A stretch of 64,000 nt of DNA, from positions 62,001 to 126,000 of the forward strand of contig SXXW01000004.1 in the NCBI GenBank assembly GCA_005791165.1, in the 5' to 3' direction. The stretch is from Cytophagaceae bacterium (GTDB taxonomy: Bacteria; Bacteroidota; Bacteroidia; Cytophagales; Spirosomataceae). The notes beneath the pieces were generated by a model. The model had not been told where the DNA came from. It saw nothing but the letters and a program-made list of their open reading frames with translations, and did not search any database. Of the stretch, positions 44,469-53,847 are shown in pieces. The position numbers were made by a program, and so were the translations under genes. How positions within the stretch are numbered: the stretch's first letter is position 1; every line of letters starts with the position of its first letter.

Positions 44469-45515
44469 TTATAATTTTTTTACTCGATTTATTTCTGAAA
44501 GGTACAAAGGTAATACTTCTTGCAATTTTTCCCTCGCTTGTGTTAAAGATCCGCCAGAAAATCGACCACCGGATGCATTTTTATGACCACCTCCCTCAAA
44601 ATAAGTAGCCGCAAATGTGTTCACAGCAAAAGGTTCTATCGACCGAAAAGATAATTTAATTCCATCCGGCCTGGCAATTAGTAAGATGGCCCAAATGGCC
44701 CCAGCGATCTGTAATCCATAATTTACAATTCCCTCGGTATCACCAGCTTGAGAATTAAACTGGACTAAATCCTCCTCCGTAATCCACATTAATGCCAAAT
44801 GATACTCGGATAAGTATTCCAACCGATTAGCTAAAATATGGCCTAAAAATTTTAATCGGTCTATGGATGCTGAATCAAAAATCTTTCGATGAATCGCATT
44901 GGTATTAACGCCTAATTTAATCAAACTGGCAACTACTTCATGTACGTGAGCCGTGGTATTAGGATGCCTAAAACTGCCCGTATCGGTCATAATACCTGAA
45001 TATAAGCATGTCCCCATCTCTTCACTTATCAAGTCACCATCGCCCCACTCAACGATCAAATCATAAATTAACTCACACGTTGACGCAGCGATTGTTCGAT
45101 GATAATAATAATCAGCAAAATCCTCGGGATCCAAATGATGATCGATGACTACTTTAGTTCCTCGTGCATGCTTGACCAAAGAAGATAATTGGTGAAGCCG
45201 CTGCAAACCAGAAAAATCTAAACAAAATATCCAATCCGCCTGTTCAATTAAGGGTGTAATTTGAACCTTTTGAATGGGGTTTTCAGCATTTAAAATAGCT
45301 GATGCGCCCGGCATCCATTGAAGATTTTGTGACACCGCAGAAGGTACAATCACTTCGGCATGTAGCCCTTTTAAGGTTAAATATTTTTGCCAAGCAAGAC
45401 TTGAACCAATCGCATCCGAATCTGGATTAAAATGAGTGGTAATAACCGCCTTTTGACCTGGTACTAATTTTGCTTGTAAAGCAGAAATTGAAGACATATG
45501 AATAGTTGCAGCCAT
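44469..45515 (-). CDS. nrnA: DHH/DHHA1 phosphoesterase, NrnA-like oligoribonuclease/pAp phosphatase
   Basis: Degrades nanoRNAs and/or pAp in the cytoplasm. 348 aa: the N-terminal DHH domain has ITTHFNPDSDAIGSS (25-39), CLDFSG, VIDHHLDPEDF (the DHH motif) and GIMTDTGSFRHPNT; the C-terminal DHHA1 domain has FEGGGHKNASGGRF. It leads the operon with three FKBP lipoproteins and rdgB, and is divergent from ndk with a tightly overlapping promoter region. Confidence 0.9.
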   Translation of the reverse strand: MAATIHMSSISALQAKLVPGQKAVITTHFNPDSDAIGSSLAWQKYLTLKGLHAEVIVPSAVSQNLQWMPGASAILNAENPIQKVQITPLIEQADWIFCLDFSGLQRLHQLSSLVKHARGTKVVIDHHLDPEDFADYYYHRTIAASTCELIYDLIVEWGDGDLISEEMGTCLYSGIMTDTGSFRHPNTTAHVHEVVASLIKLGVNTNAIHRKIFDSASIDRLKFLGHILANRLEYLSEYHLALMWITEEDLVQFNSQAGDTEGIVNYGLQIAGAIWAILLIARPDGIKLSFRSIEPFAVNTFAATYFEGGGHKNASGGRFSGGSLTQAREKLQEVLPLYLSEINRVKKL

Positions 45516-45522
45516 AAATAAA

Positions 45523-45554
45523 TTTGGGCGTTCGCAAAGTTAGAGATAAATTTG
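45523..45554 (+). promoter_or_regulatory. ndk promoter overlapping the divergent nrnA -7 box
   Basis: TTTG (45523-45526), 20-base spacer, TAAATTTG (45547-45554), ending 15 bases before the ndk ATG at 45570. Inside the spacer, on the complement, TAACTTTG (45535-45542) forms the -7 box for nrnA, 20 bases before its ATG. Confidence 0.75.
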
Positions 45555-45569
45555 TATAAAATTAGACAC

Positions 45570-45992
45570 ATGCCCACAAATAGAACCTTTACCATGATTA
45601 AACCCGATGCCGTTTCAGATGGCTTTTCGGGCCCCATTATTCAACAAATTGAGGAAGCCGGATTTAAAATCATCGCCCTTAAAAAAGTCAAATTAAGTCC
45701 AGTGGAAGCTGGTAAATTTTACGAGGTACACAAGGAAAGACCTTTTTTCCAAGGTCTTTGCGATTATATGTCATCCAATGACATTATTCCAATGGTCTTA
45801 GAAAAAGAAAATGCGGTAGAAGATTTTCGCACGTTGATCGGTGCAACCAATCCAGCGAATGCCGCCGAAGGAACCATTCGTCAGCGCTTTGCAAAATCCA
45901 TAGAAGCAAACGCCATACATGGCTCAGACTCGAATGAAAACGCAGCATTAGAAGCCGCTTTTTTCTTCTCGGAAACAGAACTAAAAAATTAA
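45570..45992 (+). CDS. ndk: nucleoside diphosphate kinase
   Basis: Transfers the gamma phosphate between nucleoside triphosphates and diphosphates. 140 aa from the ATG at 45570 (a TTG at 45552 lies inside the -7 box and is rejected). Signature: MIKPDAVSDG near the start, the catalytic His in NAIHGSDSNENA (about 116-127), and RPFFQGL. Its stop is immediately followed by the stop of the converging GT39 gene. Confidence 0.97.
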   Translation: MPTNRTFTMIKPDAVSDGFSGPIIQQIEEAGFKIIALKKVKLSPVEAGKFYEVHKERPFFQGLCDYMSSNDIIPMVLEKENAVEDFRTLIGATNPANAAEGTIRQRFAKSIEANAIHGSDSNENAALEAAFFFSETELKN

Positions 45993-47630
45993 TTATTTGT
46001 GTTTGTAGAATAGAAAGCCATTCGCTTCATTGATTAAAATCAAATTAGGATGGTATTTAAATCGATCCTCGGCATCAGACTTCATCACAAAAAATGCAGG
46101 TCGGTCTACCGAGGATCGATTCATTAACTCCTCGCCTGTCGGACTTCCCGCTTGCTTTTGAAAATAGAGTAAGTGAGCAAATGACTTGAACCCTACAGTT
46201 TCAACATACACTTTCTGGCCTGATTTGGCGATGTAAAAATCAATGGGCGTGGCCTGTGTATAGCCCTCGATCTTCGGCACAACATACCTCGAATAAGTGA
46301 AAATCAAACATGTGATTAATGCCATACATATTAGAAACTTCTGAAAACTGAGTCCATTTTTACCCCAAACGAAATAGATAATCAAGGCTGCCCAAATGAC
46401 ACCGATCCATTTTTCAAATCCATCCCAAACCACTGGGGATTGTAAATTGCCTCGGACAAATCCATCCTGAATGTAGGGCAAAAAGGCATTTGGATTTTCT
46501 CCGATCGAAGGCACTAAGGTAAAAATAAGGCCTAACAGCAAGCCAACTATAACAAAAAGAATCGTTTTCAAACGGTTCAAAGGCATATTACCTTCAAGCC
46601 AAGCATTTAATACTTGACCCGAAAAAAAGGTAATTGGTAGCCAGCACATGGATGAATAATGAACAATCTTTGTTTTGACCAAACTAAACAAAATCAAAAC
46701 CACCCAAAAAAGAACTTTCATCCAGGAGGCAAAAGCAGTTGATTCTTTTTTGATAAATATTCGATTCAAAGCTAAAATAGAAATAGGGAAGCAGCCCAAC
46801 AATAAAACCAGTGCATGATAATAAAAGGGTTGGCCATGACCAGCATCCCCTGTAGTCAAAAGTCGTATCTGGTACGCAAAAAAATCCTTGATAATTCCCG
46901 TTCCAAATTTCATTGCGATCAATCCATACCAGGAAACAAAAAATAAACACGCTAAAACGGCAGACAAAATCGCAGCTTTTAAAAGCGTGAAAAAACGAGG
47001 CATTACTTCCTTTCTGTGGATGATACCGAAAACCAATAAAGTTAATCCCCAGAGTAATAAGGCCACAGGCCCTTTGGTCAGCATCCCTAATCCAATCATA
47101 ACTCCCGATAAAATGGCATTTTTTATACGAGAAGAATCTGAATAATACTCAGCAAAATAGTAAATGCCTAAAAATATAAATAAGTTGAACAGTGGGTCGA
47201 TAATCCCCGAACTTGCATAGACATGCGGAGTAATAGCCGCCAGGTATGAAAACGCCCAAAGGTGTCCAAAATTATCTGAAAAGTATTTTTTGCCTACATT
47301 GAAAATGATTAACAGTGTGGCTATTCCCACAATCGCATTCGGAAAACGAGCGGCAAATTCCATGCTCGTCCAGGCATTTTCCGTAAAAGTACCAAATAAC
47401 ATAAAGCTAAATGCTTGTAGCCAAATGAATAAAGGAGGCTTTTCCCAAAAGGGCAAAAAATTAATTTGAACACTAAGAAAATCTTGGCTGACTAACATTT
47501 CACGCGCCGACTCTGCAAAATTTATTTCATCCCAATCGAAAAGATGTGAGGCACCTAAATTGGGCAAATAGAATATACTTCCTAAAAAAATCCAACATAA
47601 ATAAGGATAACGTTTACAAAATGAAATCAT
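45993..47630 (-). CDS. GT39/ArnT-like membrane glycosyltransferase
   Basis: 545-aa polytopic inner-membrane protein. N-terminal periplasmic acidic motif LFDWDEINFAESAREML (about 31-47), typical of GT39/ArnT/PMT enzymes that use polyprenyl-phosphate sugar donors, followed by about 11-12 hydrophobic segments. It overlaps the PAP2 phosphatase gene by four bases (ATGA). Joint operon with PAP2 suggests envelope lipid or polyprenyl-phosphate modification, though the acceptor is unknown. Confidence 0.87.
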   Translation of the reverse strand: MISFCKRYPYLCWIFLGSIFYLPNLGASHLFDWDEINFAESAREMLVSQDFLSVQINFLPFWEKPPLFIWLQAFSFMLFGTFTENAWTSMEFAARFPNAIVGIATLLIIFNVGKKYFSDNFGHLWAFSYLAAITPHVYASSGIIDPLFNLFIFLGIYYFAEYYSDSSRIKNAILSGVMIGLGMLTKGPVALLLWGLTLLVFGIIHRKEVMPRFFTLLKAAILSAVLACLFFVSWYGLIAMKFGTGIIKDFFAYQIRLLTTGDAGHGQPFYYHALVLLLGCFPISILALNRIFIKKESTAFASWMKVLFWVVLILFSLVKTKIVHYSSMCWLPITFFSGQVLNAWLEGNMPLNRLKTILFVIVGLLLGLIFTLVPSIGENPNAFLPYIQDGFVRGNLQSPVVWDGFEKWIGVIWAALIIYFVWGKNGLSFQKFLICMALITCLIFTYSRYVVPKIEGYTQATPIDFYIAKSGQKVYVETVGFKSFAHLLYFQKQAGSPTGEELMNRSSVDRPAFFVMKSDAEDRFKYHPNLILINEANGFLFYKHK

Positions 47631-48250
47631 TTTAAATCAGATTTTGAGACATTAAAGTAATAAACTAACAGGGAAACTCCCGTGCCAATCATAGCCCCCA
47701 CAGCTGTATCAACTGGGAAATGTTGAAATAAATAAACTCTTGAATAAGCCACCAAAATAGCGTAAAAGACCATAAATAGGGCAATCCATGGCTTTTTGGC
47801 CGCCAACGAGATCCAAAAACACATAAACCAGGCAGCCGAAGTATGGCCCGAAGGCATACTGTTATACTCATTGATCAAAAGGTTTTGCACCAAATGCCAG
47901 GCATATGCCTGACCCTTAAAATAGGAAAGCGGCCGAAGCGCATCTTTAAATACAATTAATTTCAGAAATTGGACAATAACGGTAGAAAAAATATAGGAGA
48001 TCACATAGGATTTCAACAAATCGCTTTTTTTCCAAATAAGATAACCCAAAAACAAAATAGGAATCGTTATTTCCGCCCCCGAAGTAATGATTCTAAAGAA
48101 AAAATCAGTCCCAGGAGAATTAAATGAATTAATAAGACTCATTTGACCCATGCGATCGAATGAAAAAATATAGGCCAAAGCAACGACTTCAAAAAAGATT
48201 AGACCCGATAAATAATAAATGACAACCTTATTCCTTGGACTCATACCCAC
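47627..48250 (-). CDS. PAP2 family membrane phosphatase
   Basis: 207 aa with about six hydrophobic segments. The three acid-phosphatase motifs are present: KDALRP, PSGHTSA and SRVYLFQHFPVD. Likely dephosphorylates undecaprenyl or other isoprenoid/lipid pyrophosphates. Upstream of and coupled to the GT39 gene; a pyrophosphate-recycling partner role is inferred. Confidence 0.88.
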   Translation of the reverse strand: MGMSPRNKVVIYYLSGLIFFEVVALAYIFSFDRMGQMSLINSFNSPGTDFFFRIITSGAEITIPILFLGYLIWKKSDLLKSYVISYIFSTVIVQFLKLIVFKDALRPLSYFKGQAYAWHLVQNLLINEYNSMPSGHTSAAWFMCFWISLAAKKPWIALFMVFYAILVAYSRVYLFQHFPVDTAVGAMIGTGVSLLVYYFNVSKSDLK

Positions 48251-48287
48251 AAAGGTCGTAAGATTTTACGAAATTGTTATTTGATGA

Positions 48288-48318
48288 TTTGCTCTTTAAT
48301 AAAATTTGCCTAATTTTG
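48288..48318 (+). promoter_or_regulatory. promoter of the yceD-rpmF operon
   Basis: TTTG (48288-48291), 19-base spacer, TAATTTTG (48311-48318): a near-ideal Bacteroidota promoter, 27 bases before the ATG at 48346. It also shows that an upstream start at 48274 would precede the promoter. Confidence 0.75.
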
Positions 48319-48345
48319 CATTCCTTTTTTTATCCACCTTTGGAA

Positions 48346-48891
48346 ATGAAAGTTTTAGACGCTTATCAGATACCCATACTTTCTTTAGAAGATAAATCGT
48401 ATCGATATACCTTTGAAGGGGCGGATGATTTCTTCCAAGCCTTTGAGCAAGAATGGGTGGAAAAAGGGCAATTTCATTCCGTTGTGGAACTTAATAAGTC
48501 CGCAACCATGATACAAGTAGGCTTAAAAATTGAGGGATCGATTCGATTAATTTGTGACCGATCCTTAGAAGAATTTGATTATCCGTTTGAGGTAGATGAG
48601 AAACTTATTTATAAGTATTCGGATCACTCAGAGGAAATGGGGAACAACTTGTTTTTAATCGACAGGAAATCTCCGAAATTAGATTTATCGCAGGATTTGT
48701 TTGATTTCATAGCATTACAAGTACCTATGAAAAAATTACATCCTCGGTACGTAAATGAGGCGGAAGCCTTGGAAGGTAATCAGTTTATTTATTCGACCGA
48801 AAAAGGTTTGGACGATGATTCAACTGAAAAAGCAGAAGAAGACATGGACCCACGTTGGGCCGCATTAAAAAATTTAAAAGACAATAATTAA
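48346..48891 (+). CDS. yceD: YceD/DUF177 family protein
   Basis: Conserved partner of rpmF, involved in 23S rRNA metabolism in plants and some bacteria. 181 aa from the ATG at 48346. The YceD-like core has [20 protein letters not shown] (the conserved Cys-containing strand) and the acidic C terminus with [14 protein letters not shown]. Eleven bases upstream of rpmF. Confidence 0.87.
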   Translation: MKVLDAYQIPILSLEDKSYRYTFEGADDFFQAFEQEWVEKGQFHSVVELNKSATMIQVGLKIEGSIRLICDRSLEEFDYPFEVDEKLIYKYSDHSEEMGNNLFLIDRKSPKLDLSQDLFDFIALQVPMKKLHPRYVNEAEALEGNQFIYSTEKGLDDDSTEKAEEDMDPRWAALKNLKDNN

Positions 48892-48902
48892 AGAACAATA
48901 CA

Positions 48903-49097
48903 ATGGCACATCCTAAAAGAAAAATTTCTAAGACAAGACGTGATACGAGAAGAGCGCATGACTTTGGTACACCAAGGCAATTAGCGGTGGATAGCCAAAC
49001 AGGCGAAACACATTTGTTTCATCGTGCACATGCTCATGAGGGTAACTTATACTACAAAGGCAAAATGATTGTAGAAGGTTACACTGGAAAAGCGTAA
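48903..49097 (+). CDS. rpmF: 50S ribosomal protein L32
   Basis: 64 aa. N terminus [20 protein letters not shown] is the L32 signature; [10 protein letters not shown] lacks the zinc-ribbon cysteines of many bacterial L32 proteins, so this is the Cys-less form. In the usual yceD-rpmF-plsX-fabH order. Confidence 0.95.
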   Translation: MAHPKRKISKTRRDTRRAHDFGTPRQLAVDSQTGETHLFHRAHAHEGNLYYKGKMIVEGYTGKA

Positions 49098-49176
49098 TCA
49101 GCCACTAACAACCAAGGTATTTTTGCAGATGCGAAAATATCCCGTTAAAATGCTATTTTTTGACTAAATTTAATAC

Positions 49177-49184
49177 TATTTTTG
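49177..49184 (+). promoter_or_regulatory. -7 box upstream of plsX
   Basis: TATTTTTG, matching TAnnTTTG, in the 118-base gap between rpmF and plsX, 32 bases before the plsX ATG. TTTG at 49159-49162 is only 14 bases away, so the -33 is uncertain. Confidence 0.45.
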
Positions 49185-49215
49185 CATTACGATTTTAGTA
49201 TTTAAAACAAAATAG

Positions 49216-50160
49216 ATGAATATAGCAATCGACGTGATGGGAGGAGATTATGCTCCAGAGGCAGTGATTGATGGAATAATAGAATCAATTGATTTGTTGA
49301 CCAACGGCGAAACTATATTAGCCATAGGACCTAGGGACGCCATTAATAATTTATTTAAATCCCGAAATTTCTCGAGCTCACAGGTTCGCGTTATTCACGC
49401 AGAACAGGTGATCGAAATGGGAGAACATCCCACGAAAGCATTAAGTCAAAAACCCAATTCCAGCATCGGCATTGGGTTTTCTCTTTTAAAAGAAGGAAAA
49501 GCGGATGTATTTGCTTCAGCAGGGAATACAGGTGCTATGATGGTGGGGTCACTTTTTTCAGTAAAAACAATCAATGGAATTCAGAGGCCGGCCATAGCAG
49601 GTTTTGTACCCCAGGTCGACGGTCGTTACGCAATCATGTTGGACATAGGGGCAAATGCAGATTGCAAACCTGAGATGTTAGCTCAATGGGCAGAGTTAGG
49701 CTCTATCTATTTTGAATCAACCACTGGACAATCGAGCCCACGCGTGGGTTTGATGAACATTGGAGAAGAGGAGCAAAAAGGGAGTATCTTGGCTCAAGGT
49801 ACACATGCTTTGTTAAAGGAAAATTCTAACATAAATTTTATAGGAAATATAGAAGGAAAAGATTTATTTCGTAACAAGGCTGATGTGATTGTCACAGATG
49901 GATTTACCGGAAATATAGTATTAAAAATGGGTGAGTCTATTTATAACATCATGAAGGAGCAGGGAATGATGAATGATTTTGTGGAGAATACCAATTATGA
50001 AAATTATGGAGGAAGCCCCATTATAGGCATCAATGGAAATGTAATTATAGCCCACGGAGCATCAAGCCCGAAGGCCATTAAAAATATGATTAAGCTTTGT
50101 AAATCAGTCGTTGATTCAAATGTATGCCAAAAAATTAAGGCAAAATTTGAAGAACAATAA
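49216..50160 (+). CDS. plsX: phosphate acyltransferase PlsX
   Basis: Makes acyl-phosphate from acyl-ACP, the substrate of PlsY, starting phospholipid synthesis. 314 aa. [16 protein letters not shown] at the start, then [25 protein letters not shown] and [15 protein letters not shown]. First of the fatty-acid genes plsX-fabH-efp-accB-accC on the plus strand. Confidence 0.96.
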   Translation: MNIAIDVMGGDYAPEAVIDGIIESIDLLTNGETILAIGPRDAINNLFKSRNFSSSQVRVIHAEQVIEMGEHPTKALSQKPNSSIGIGFSLLKEGKADVFASAGNTGAMMVGSLFSVKTINGIQRPAIAGFVPQVDGRYAIMLDIGANADCKPEMLAQWAELGSIYFESTTGQSSPRVGLMNIGEEEQKGSILAQGTHALLKENSNINFIGNIEGKDLFRNKADVIVTDGFTGNIVLKMGESIYNIMKEQGMMNDFVENTNYENYGGSPIIGINGNVIIAHGASSPKAIKNMIKLCKSVVDSNVCQKIKAKFEEQ

Positions 50161-50186
50161 CAAAACATAGGAGGTCGAAGAGAACC

Positions 50187-51191
50187 ATGCAAAATAAAAT
50201 TAGTGCAGCCATAACAGGAGTTTCAGGATATGTTCCAGAGTATGTGCTGACCAATGAAGAATTAGAAAAGTTAGTAGAAACCAATGACGAGTGGATTACT
50301 TCTAGAACAGGAATTAAAGAAAGGCGTATTTTAAAAGGAGAGGGACAAGGGACTTCCGTGATGGCAGCGAAAGCAGTTTCAGATTTATTAGCCAAAACAA
50401 ATACCAATCCTGAAGAAATCGATTTAGTCATTTGTGCGACTGTAACCCCTGATTATTTTTTTCCATCCGCATCCAATTTGATTTGTAAAGCAGTGGGCAT
50501 TCGTCAAACTGCTTCATTTGATTTAGCTGCGGCCTGTTCTGGCTTTATAAATGCGCTAGCCACGGGGACCGTATTTATTGAATCGGGTCGTTATAAAAAA
50601 ATAATCGTAGTAGGTGCTGATAAAATGTCTGCCATCGTAGACTATACAGACAGAACTACATGTATTTTATTTGGCGATGGAGCCGGAGCGGTTTTACTTG
50701 AACCTAGCCATGATGGCTTAGGTGTTCAAGATTTTATTTTAAAATCAGATGGCGAGGGTTGTGAAAGTTTGATGCAAAAAGGAGGCGGCAGCGCCTATCC
50801 ACCCACGCATGAAACCATCGATCAAAAATTGCACTATATACGCCAAGAAGGCCAGTCGGTCTTCAAATTTGCGGTTACCCGCATGGCAGATATTTCAGCC
50901 GAAATCATGGAAAAAAATCAATTGACCGGAGAGGATGTTCGGTTTTTAGTTCCTCATCAGGCCAATAAAAGAATTATTGACGCTACCGCAAACAGAATGA
51001 ATATTGGAGAAGAAAAGGTGATGTTGAATATTCAAAAATATGGAAATACCACCGCGGCCACCATACCTTTGTGTCTTAGGGATTATGAAAATCAATTAAA
51101 AAAAGGAGATAATTTAATTTTAGCAGCATTTGGGGGAGGATTTACTTGGGCATCCGCTTATGTGAAATGGGCCTATGATCCAAAAAAATAA
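50187..51191 (+). CDS. fabH: 3-oxoacyl-ACP synthase III
   Basis: Condenses acetyl-CoA with malonyl-ACP to start fatty acid synthesis. 334 aa. Catalytic triad visible: Cys in [12 protein letters not shown], His in VPHQANKRI, Asn in [10 protein letters not shown] purine-rich AGGAGGT (50169-50175) lies 11 bases before the ATG, one of the few Shine-Dalgarno-like sequences in this window. Confidence 0.97.
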   Translation: MQNKISAAITGVSGYVPEYVLTNEELEKLVETNDEWITSRTGIKERRILKGEGQGTSVMAAKAVSDLLAKTNTNPEEIDLVICATVTPDYFFPSASNLICKAVGIRQTASFDLAAACSGFINALATGTVFIESGRYKKIIVVGADKMSAIVDYTDRTTCILFGDGAGAVLLEPSHDGLGVQDFILKSDGEGCESLMQKGGGSAYPPTHETIDQKLHYIRQEGQSVFKFAVTRMADISAEIMEKNQLTGEDVRFLVPHQANKRIIDATANRMNIGEEKVMLNIQKYGNTTAATIPLCLRDYENQLKKGDNLILAAFGGGFTWASAYVKWAYDPKK

Positions 51192-51197
51192 ACAAGC

Positions 51198-51761
51198 ATG
51201 GCAACTACAGCAGATATTAAAAACGGAATGGTGATTAAATTTAATGATGATTTATTTTCAATCATTGAGTTTTTGCACGTAAAACCGGGAAAAGGTCCAG
51301 CATTTGTTCGGACAAAATTACGTTCGTTAAATACGGGGAAAGTAATTGACAACACATTTAATTCAGGTGTGGCCATTTACCCCGTTCGTGTAGAGCGGAG
51401 AAAATTTCAATTTATTTATAAAGATGAATTTGGATTCAACTTCATGGACAATGAATCTTTTGAGCAAATTTTATTGAACTCTAATTTAGTGGTCATGGCG
51501 GATTTGATGAAAGAGGGCCAGGAGGTTGAGATTTTAATCAACACAGAAAACGAACAGGCGATCTCATGTGAATTACCTCCGTTTGTTGAATTAAAAGTCA
51601 CATATACCGAACCTGGTGTGCGTGGCGATACAGCAAATTCCCCTAAAAAACCGGCTACTGTTGAGACTGGAGCCACCATCACGGTCCCCATTTTCATCGA
51701 ACAAGACGAAATCATTAAAGTTGATACAAGAACCTACGCTTATGCAGAGCGTGTAAAATAA
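51198..51761 (+). CDS. efp: elongation factor P
   Basis: Relieves ribosome stalling at polyproline stretches. 187 aa, three beta-barrel domains. The tip loop KPGKGPAFVR near residue 30 carries the Lys at the modified position, and GVRGDT and TGATITVPIFI mark domain III. Six bases after fabH. No EpmA/YeiP-type partner gene is in the window. The 247-base-long AccC downstream gap is treated separately. Confidence 0.95.
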   Translation: MATTADIKNGMVIKFNDDLFSIIEFLHVKPGKGPAFVRTKLRSLNTGKVIDNTFNSGVAIYPVRVERRKFQFIYKDEFGFNFMDNESFEQILLNSNLVVMADLMKEGQEVEILINTENEQAISCELPPFVELKVTYTEPGVRGDTANSPKKPATVETGATITVPIFIEQDEIIKVDTRTYAYAERVK

Positions 51762-51797
51762 TTTTATCTACCTTTACACGAGTAAAATAATTTAAAA

Positions 51798-52253
51798 ATG
51801 GATACTAAAGAAATACAAAGACTTTTAGATTATATCGCTAAATCACCCTTAGCAGAGGTAAGCATCGAAACGGAGGGATTAAAAGTTTCCGTGAAGAAAC
51901 ATAGTTCAGCCACACCATTGGTGCAAACGGCTGCAGCTCCGGCTCCTAGTCCTATCGCATATACCGAAGAGGCGCAAGCCCCTGCGGCACCAAGCATATC
52001 CAGTACAGATCATTTATATACGGTCAAATCACCTATGATAGGTACATTTTACCGTGCGGCAGGTCCTGATAAAGAAAACTTTATTGAGGTCGGATCCATG
52101 ATTGAACCAGGCAAAACGGTTTGCATGATCGAAGCCATGAAACTTTTCAATGAAATTGATTCAGAGGTTTCAGGTAAGATTGTTAAAATTTTGGTTGAAA
52201 ATGCCACACCGGTTGAGTTCGACCAACCTTTATTCTTGGTAGAAATAGCATAA
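51798..52253 (+). CDS. accB: acetyl-CoA carboxylase biotin carboxyl carrier protein
   Basis: Carries the biotin between carboxylase and carboxyltransferase. 151 aa: N-terminal helix, an Ala/Pro-rich linker (about 50-75), then the lipoyl/biotinyl domain with biotinylation motif EAMKLFNEI (Lys in MKL). Four bases from accC. A short inverted pair GTGTAAA/TTTACAC (51751-51779) brackets the efp stop and lies just upstream. Confidence 0.95.
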   Translation: MDTKEIQRLLDYIAKSPLAEVSIETEGLKVSVKKHSSATPLVQTAAAPAPSPIAYTEEAQAPAAPSISSTDHLYTVKSPMIGTFYRAAGPDKENFIEVGSMIEPGKTVCMIEAMKLFNEIDSEVSGKIVKILVENATPVEFDQPLFLVEIA

Positions 52254-52256
52254 TTT

Positions 52257-53600
52257 ATGTTTAAGAAAATATTAATTGCGAATCGTGGGGAAATTGCCCT
52301 TCGGATCATTCGGACTTGTCGGGAAATGGGTATCCAAACGGTGGCCGTTTTTTCAACGGCAGATCGAGACAGTTTACATGTTCGTTTTGCAGATGAGGCC
52401 GTATGTATTGGCCCACCTCCTAGCCGACAATCTTATTTGAGTATTCCCGCCATCATTTCTGCAGCCGAAGTTACAGGAGCAGATGCGATTCACCCAGGAT
52501 ATGGTTTTTTATCTGAAAATGCCGAGTTTTCAAGAATTTGTGCTGAACATGGAATCAAATTCATAGGGGCATCAGCCGAAATGATTAATTCCATGGGGGA
52601 TAAAGCAACGGCCAAAGACACTATGAAAAAAGCAGGAGTTCCTGTGATTCCTGGTTCTGATGGTTTGTTAGATACCGTAGAGGAAGCCATAGAATTAGCA
52701 AAAACCATTATTTACCCTGTCATCATCAAGGCAACTGCTGGAGGTGGAGGACGTGGGATGCGCATCATTCGGGAAGAATCTGAATTCCGAAAGTTATGGG
52801 ATGATGCAAAAATGGAGGCTGCTGCTTCTTTTGGTAATGATGGAATGTACATGGAAAAGTTTGTCGAGGAACCCAGACATATCGAAATCCAAGTGGTTGG
52901 CGATAAATTTGGCAAAGTTTGCCACCTCTCAGAACGCGATTGTTCCATTCAAAGACGCCATCAAAAGTTATGTGAGGAAACTCCATCGCCTGCATTGACA
53001 GACGAACTTCGTAAAAAAATGGGGGATGCGGCTATTGCCGGTGCCACCGCGATCGGCTATGAAGGCGCAGGAACCATCGAATTTTTAGTGGATAAAAATG
53101 GAGATTTCTATTTCATGGAAATGAATACGCGAATTCAAGTGGAGCACCCGATTACGGAGGAAGTGACTGATTTTGACCTTATTAAAGAACAAATCAAAGT
53201 AGCTGCTGGCATCGCAATCTCGGGTCAAAATTATTTCCCGAAATTATTTGCCCTTGAATGTAGAATAAACGCGGAAGATCCAGGCAATGGATTTAGGCCT
53301 TCGCCAGGTAAAATTACCAATTTGCATTTGCCGGGTGGACATGGAGTTAGAATCGATTCACACGTATATTCAGGCTATACCATTCCTCCTAATTATGACT
53401 CGATGATTGCAAAAGTGATTGTCAGTGGCCAAAGCAGAGAAGAAGTCTTGCTTCGCATGAAAAGAGCCTTGCAGGAATTTGTGATTGAAGGAATTAAAAC
53501 AACGATACCCTTTCATATTAGATTGATGGATGATCCTGGATTCAAATCCGGTAAATTTACCACGGCTTTTATGGATACCTTTGATATGACGGGATTGTAA
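52257..53600 (+). CDS. accC: acetyl-CoA carboxylase biotin carboxylase subunit
   Basis: ATP-dependent carboxylation of biotin. 447 aa. ATP-grasp motifs: [17 protein letters not shown] (2-18), [27 protein letters not shown], and [13 protein letters not shown]. Follows accB by 3 bases and ends at a terminator. The carboxyltransferase genes accA/accD are not in the window. Confidence 0.97.
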   Translation: MFKKILIANRGEIALRIIRTCREMGIQTVAVFSTADRDSLHVRFADEAVCIGPPPSRQSYLSIPAIISAAEVTGADAIHPGYGFLSENAEFSRICAEHGIKFIGASAEMINSMGDKATAKDTMKKAGVPVIPGSDGLLDTVEEAIELAKTIIYPVIIKATAGGGGRGMRIIREESEFRKLWDDAKMEAAASFGNDGMYMEKFVEEPRHIEIQVVGDKFGKVCHLSERDCSIQRRHQKLCEETPSPALTDELRKKMGDAAIAGATAIGYEGAGTIEFLVDKNGDFYFMEMNTRIQVEHPITEEVTDFDLIKEQIKVAAGIAISGQNYFPKLFALECRINAEDPGNGFRPSPGKITNLHLPGGHGVRIDSHVYSGYTIPPNYDSMIAKVIVSGQSREEVLLRMKRALQEFVIEGIKTTIPFHIRLMDDPGFKSGKFTTAFMDTFDMTGL

Positions 53601-53627
53601 ATCCCATGATTTTGAAAGGGGAATTTT

Positions 53628-53657
53628 AAAGGTGGCGCTGGCCTCCTTTATTTTTTT
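53628..53657 (+). terminator. terminator of the plsX-accC operon
   Basis: AAAGG-T-GGC pairs with GCC-T-CCTTT around GCTG, with one T-T mismatch, followed by a run of T. It lies 28 bases after the accC stop. Confidence 0.75.
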
Positions 53658-53699
53658 ACCAGCATAGGCCATATTTTTTATTAAAACATTTCAAAACCA

Positions 53700-53731
53700 T
53701 TTGCATATCACATTTTGATTTTCTAAATTTG
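53700..53731 (+). promoter_or_regulatory. promoter of the rplM operon
   Basis: TTTG (53700-53703), 20-base spacer, TAAATTTG (53724-53731), the best canonical promoter in the window. It implies a leader of about 110 bases before rplM. Confidence 0.8.
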
Positions 53732-53847
53732 CACTCCCATTTTTTCGATTGAATGCCCGTTTAGTTGTAAAATAGGTCATAATCAAATCTTTAGACATAT
53801 TCCGTTGTCTAGTTGGAATTGATTCAAACAGTTAAATAATAATATAA
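53732..53847 (+). promoter_or_regulatory. possible structured leader of rplM
   Basis: About 110 bases of untranslated leader containing a hairpin TAGACA-N8-TGTCTA (53792-53811) and a small dyad GAATTGATTC. Ribosomal-protein genes often carry autogenous leaders, and leader RNAs upstream of rplM are described in Bacteroidia; this stretch is a candidate by position only. Confidence 0.35.

Noticed and set aside
51751-51779. GTGTAAA/TTTACAC inverted pair and GTAAAATAATTT direct repeat around the efp-accB gap
   Set aside because: Short, AT-rich and partly within efp coding sequence; there is no T-tract or clear promoter, so no function is claimed.
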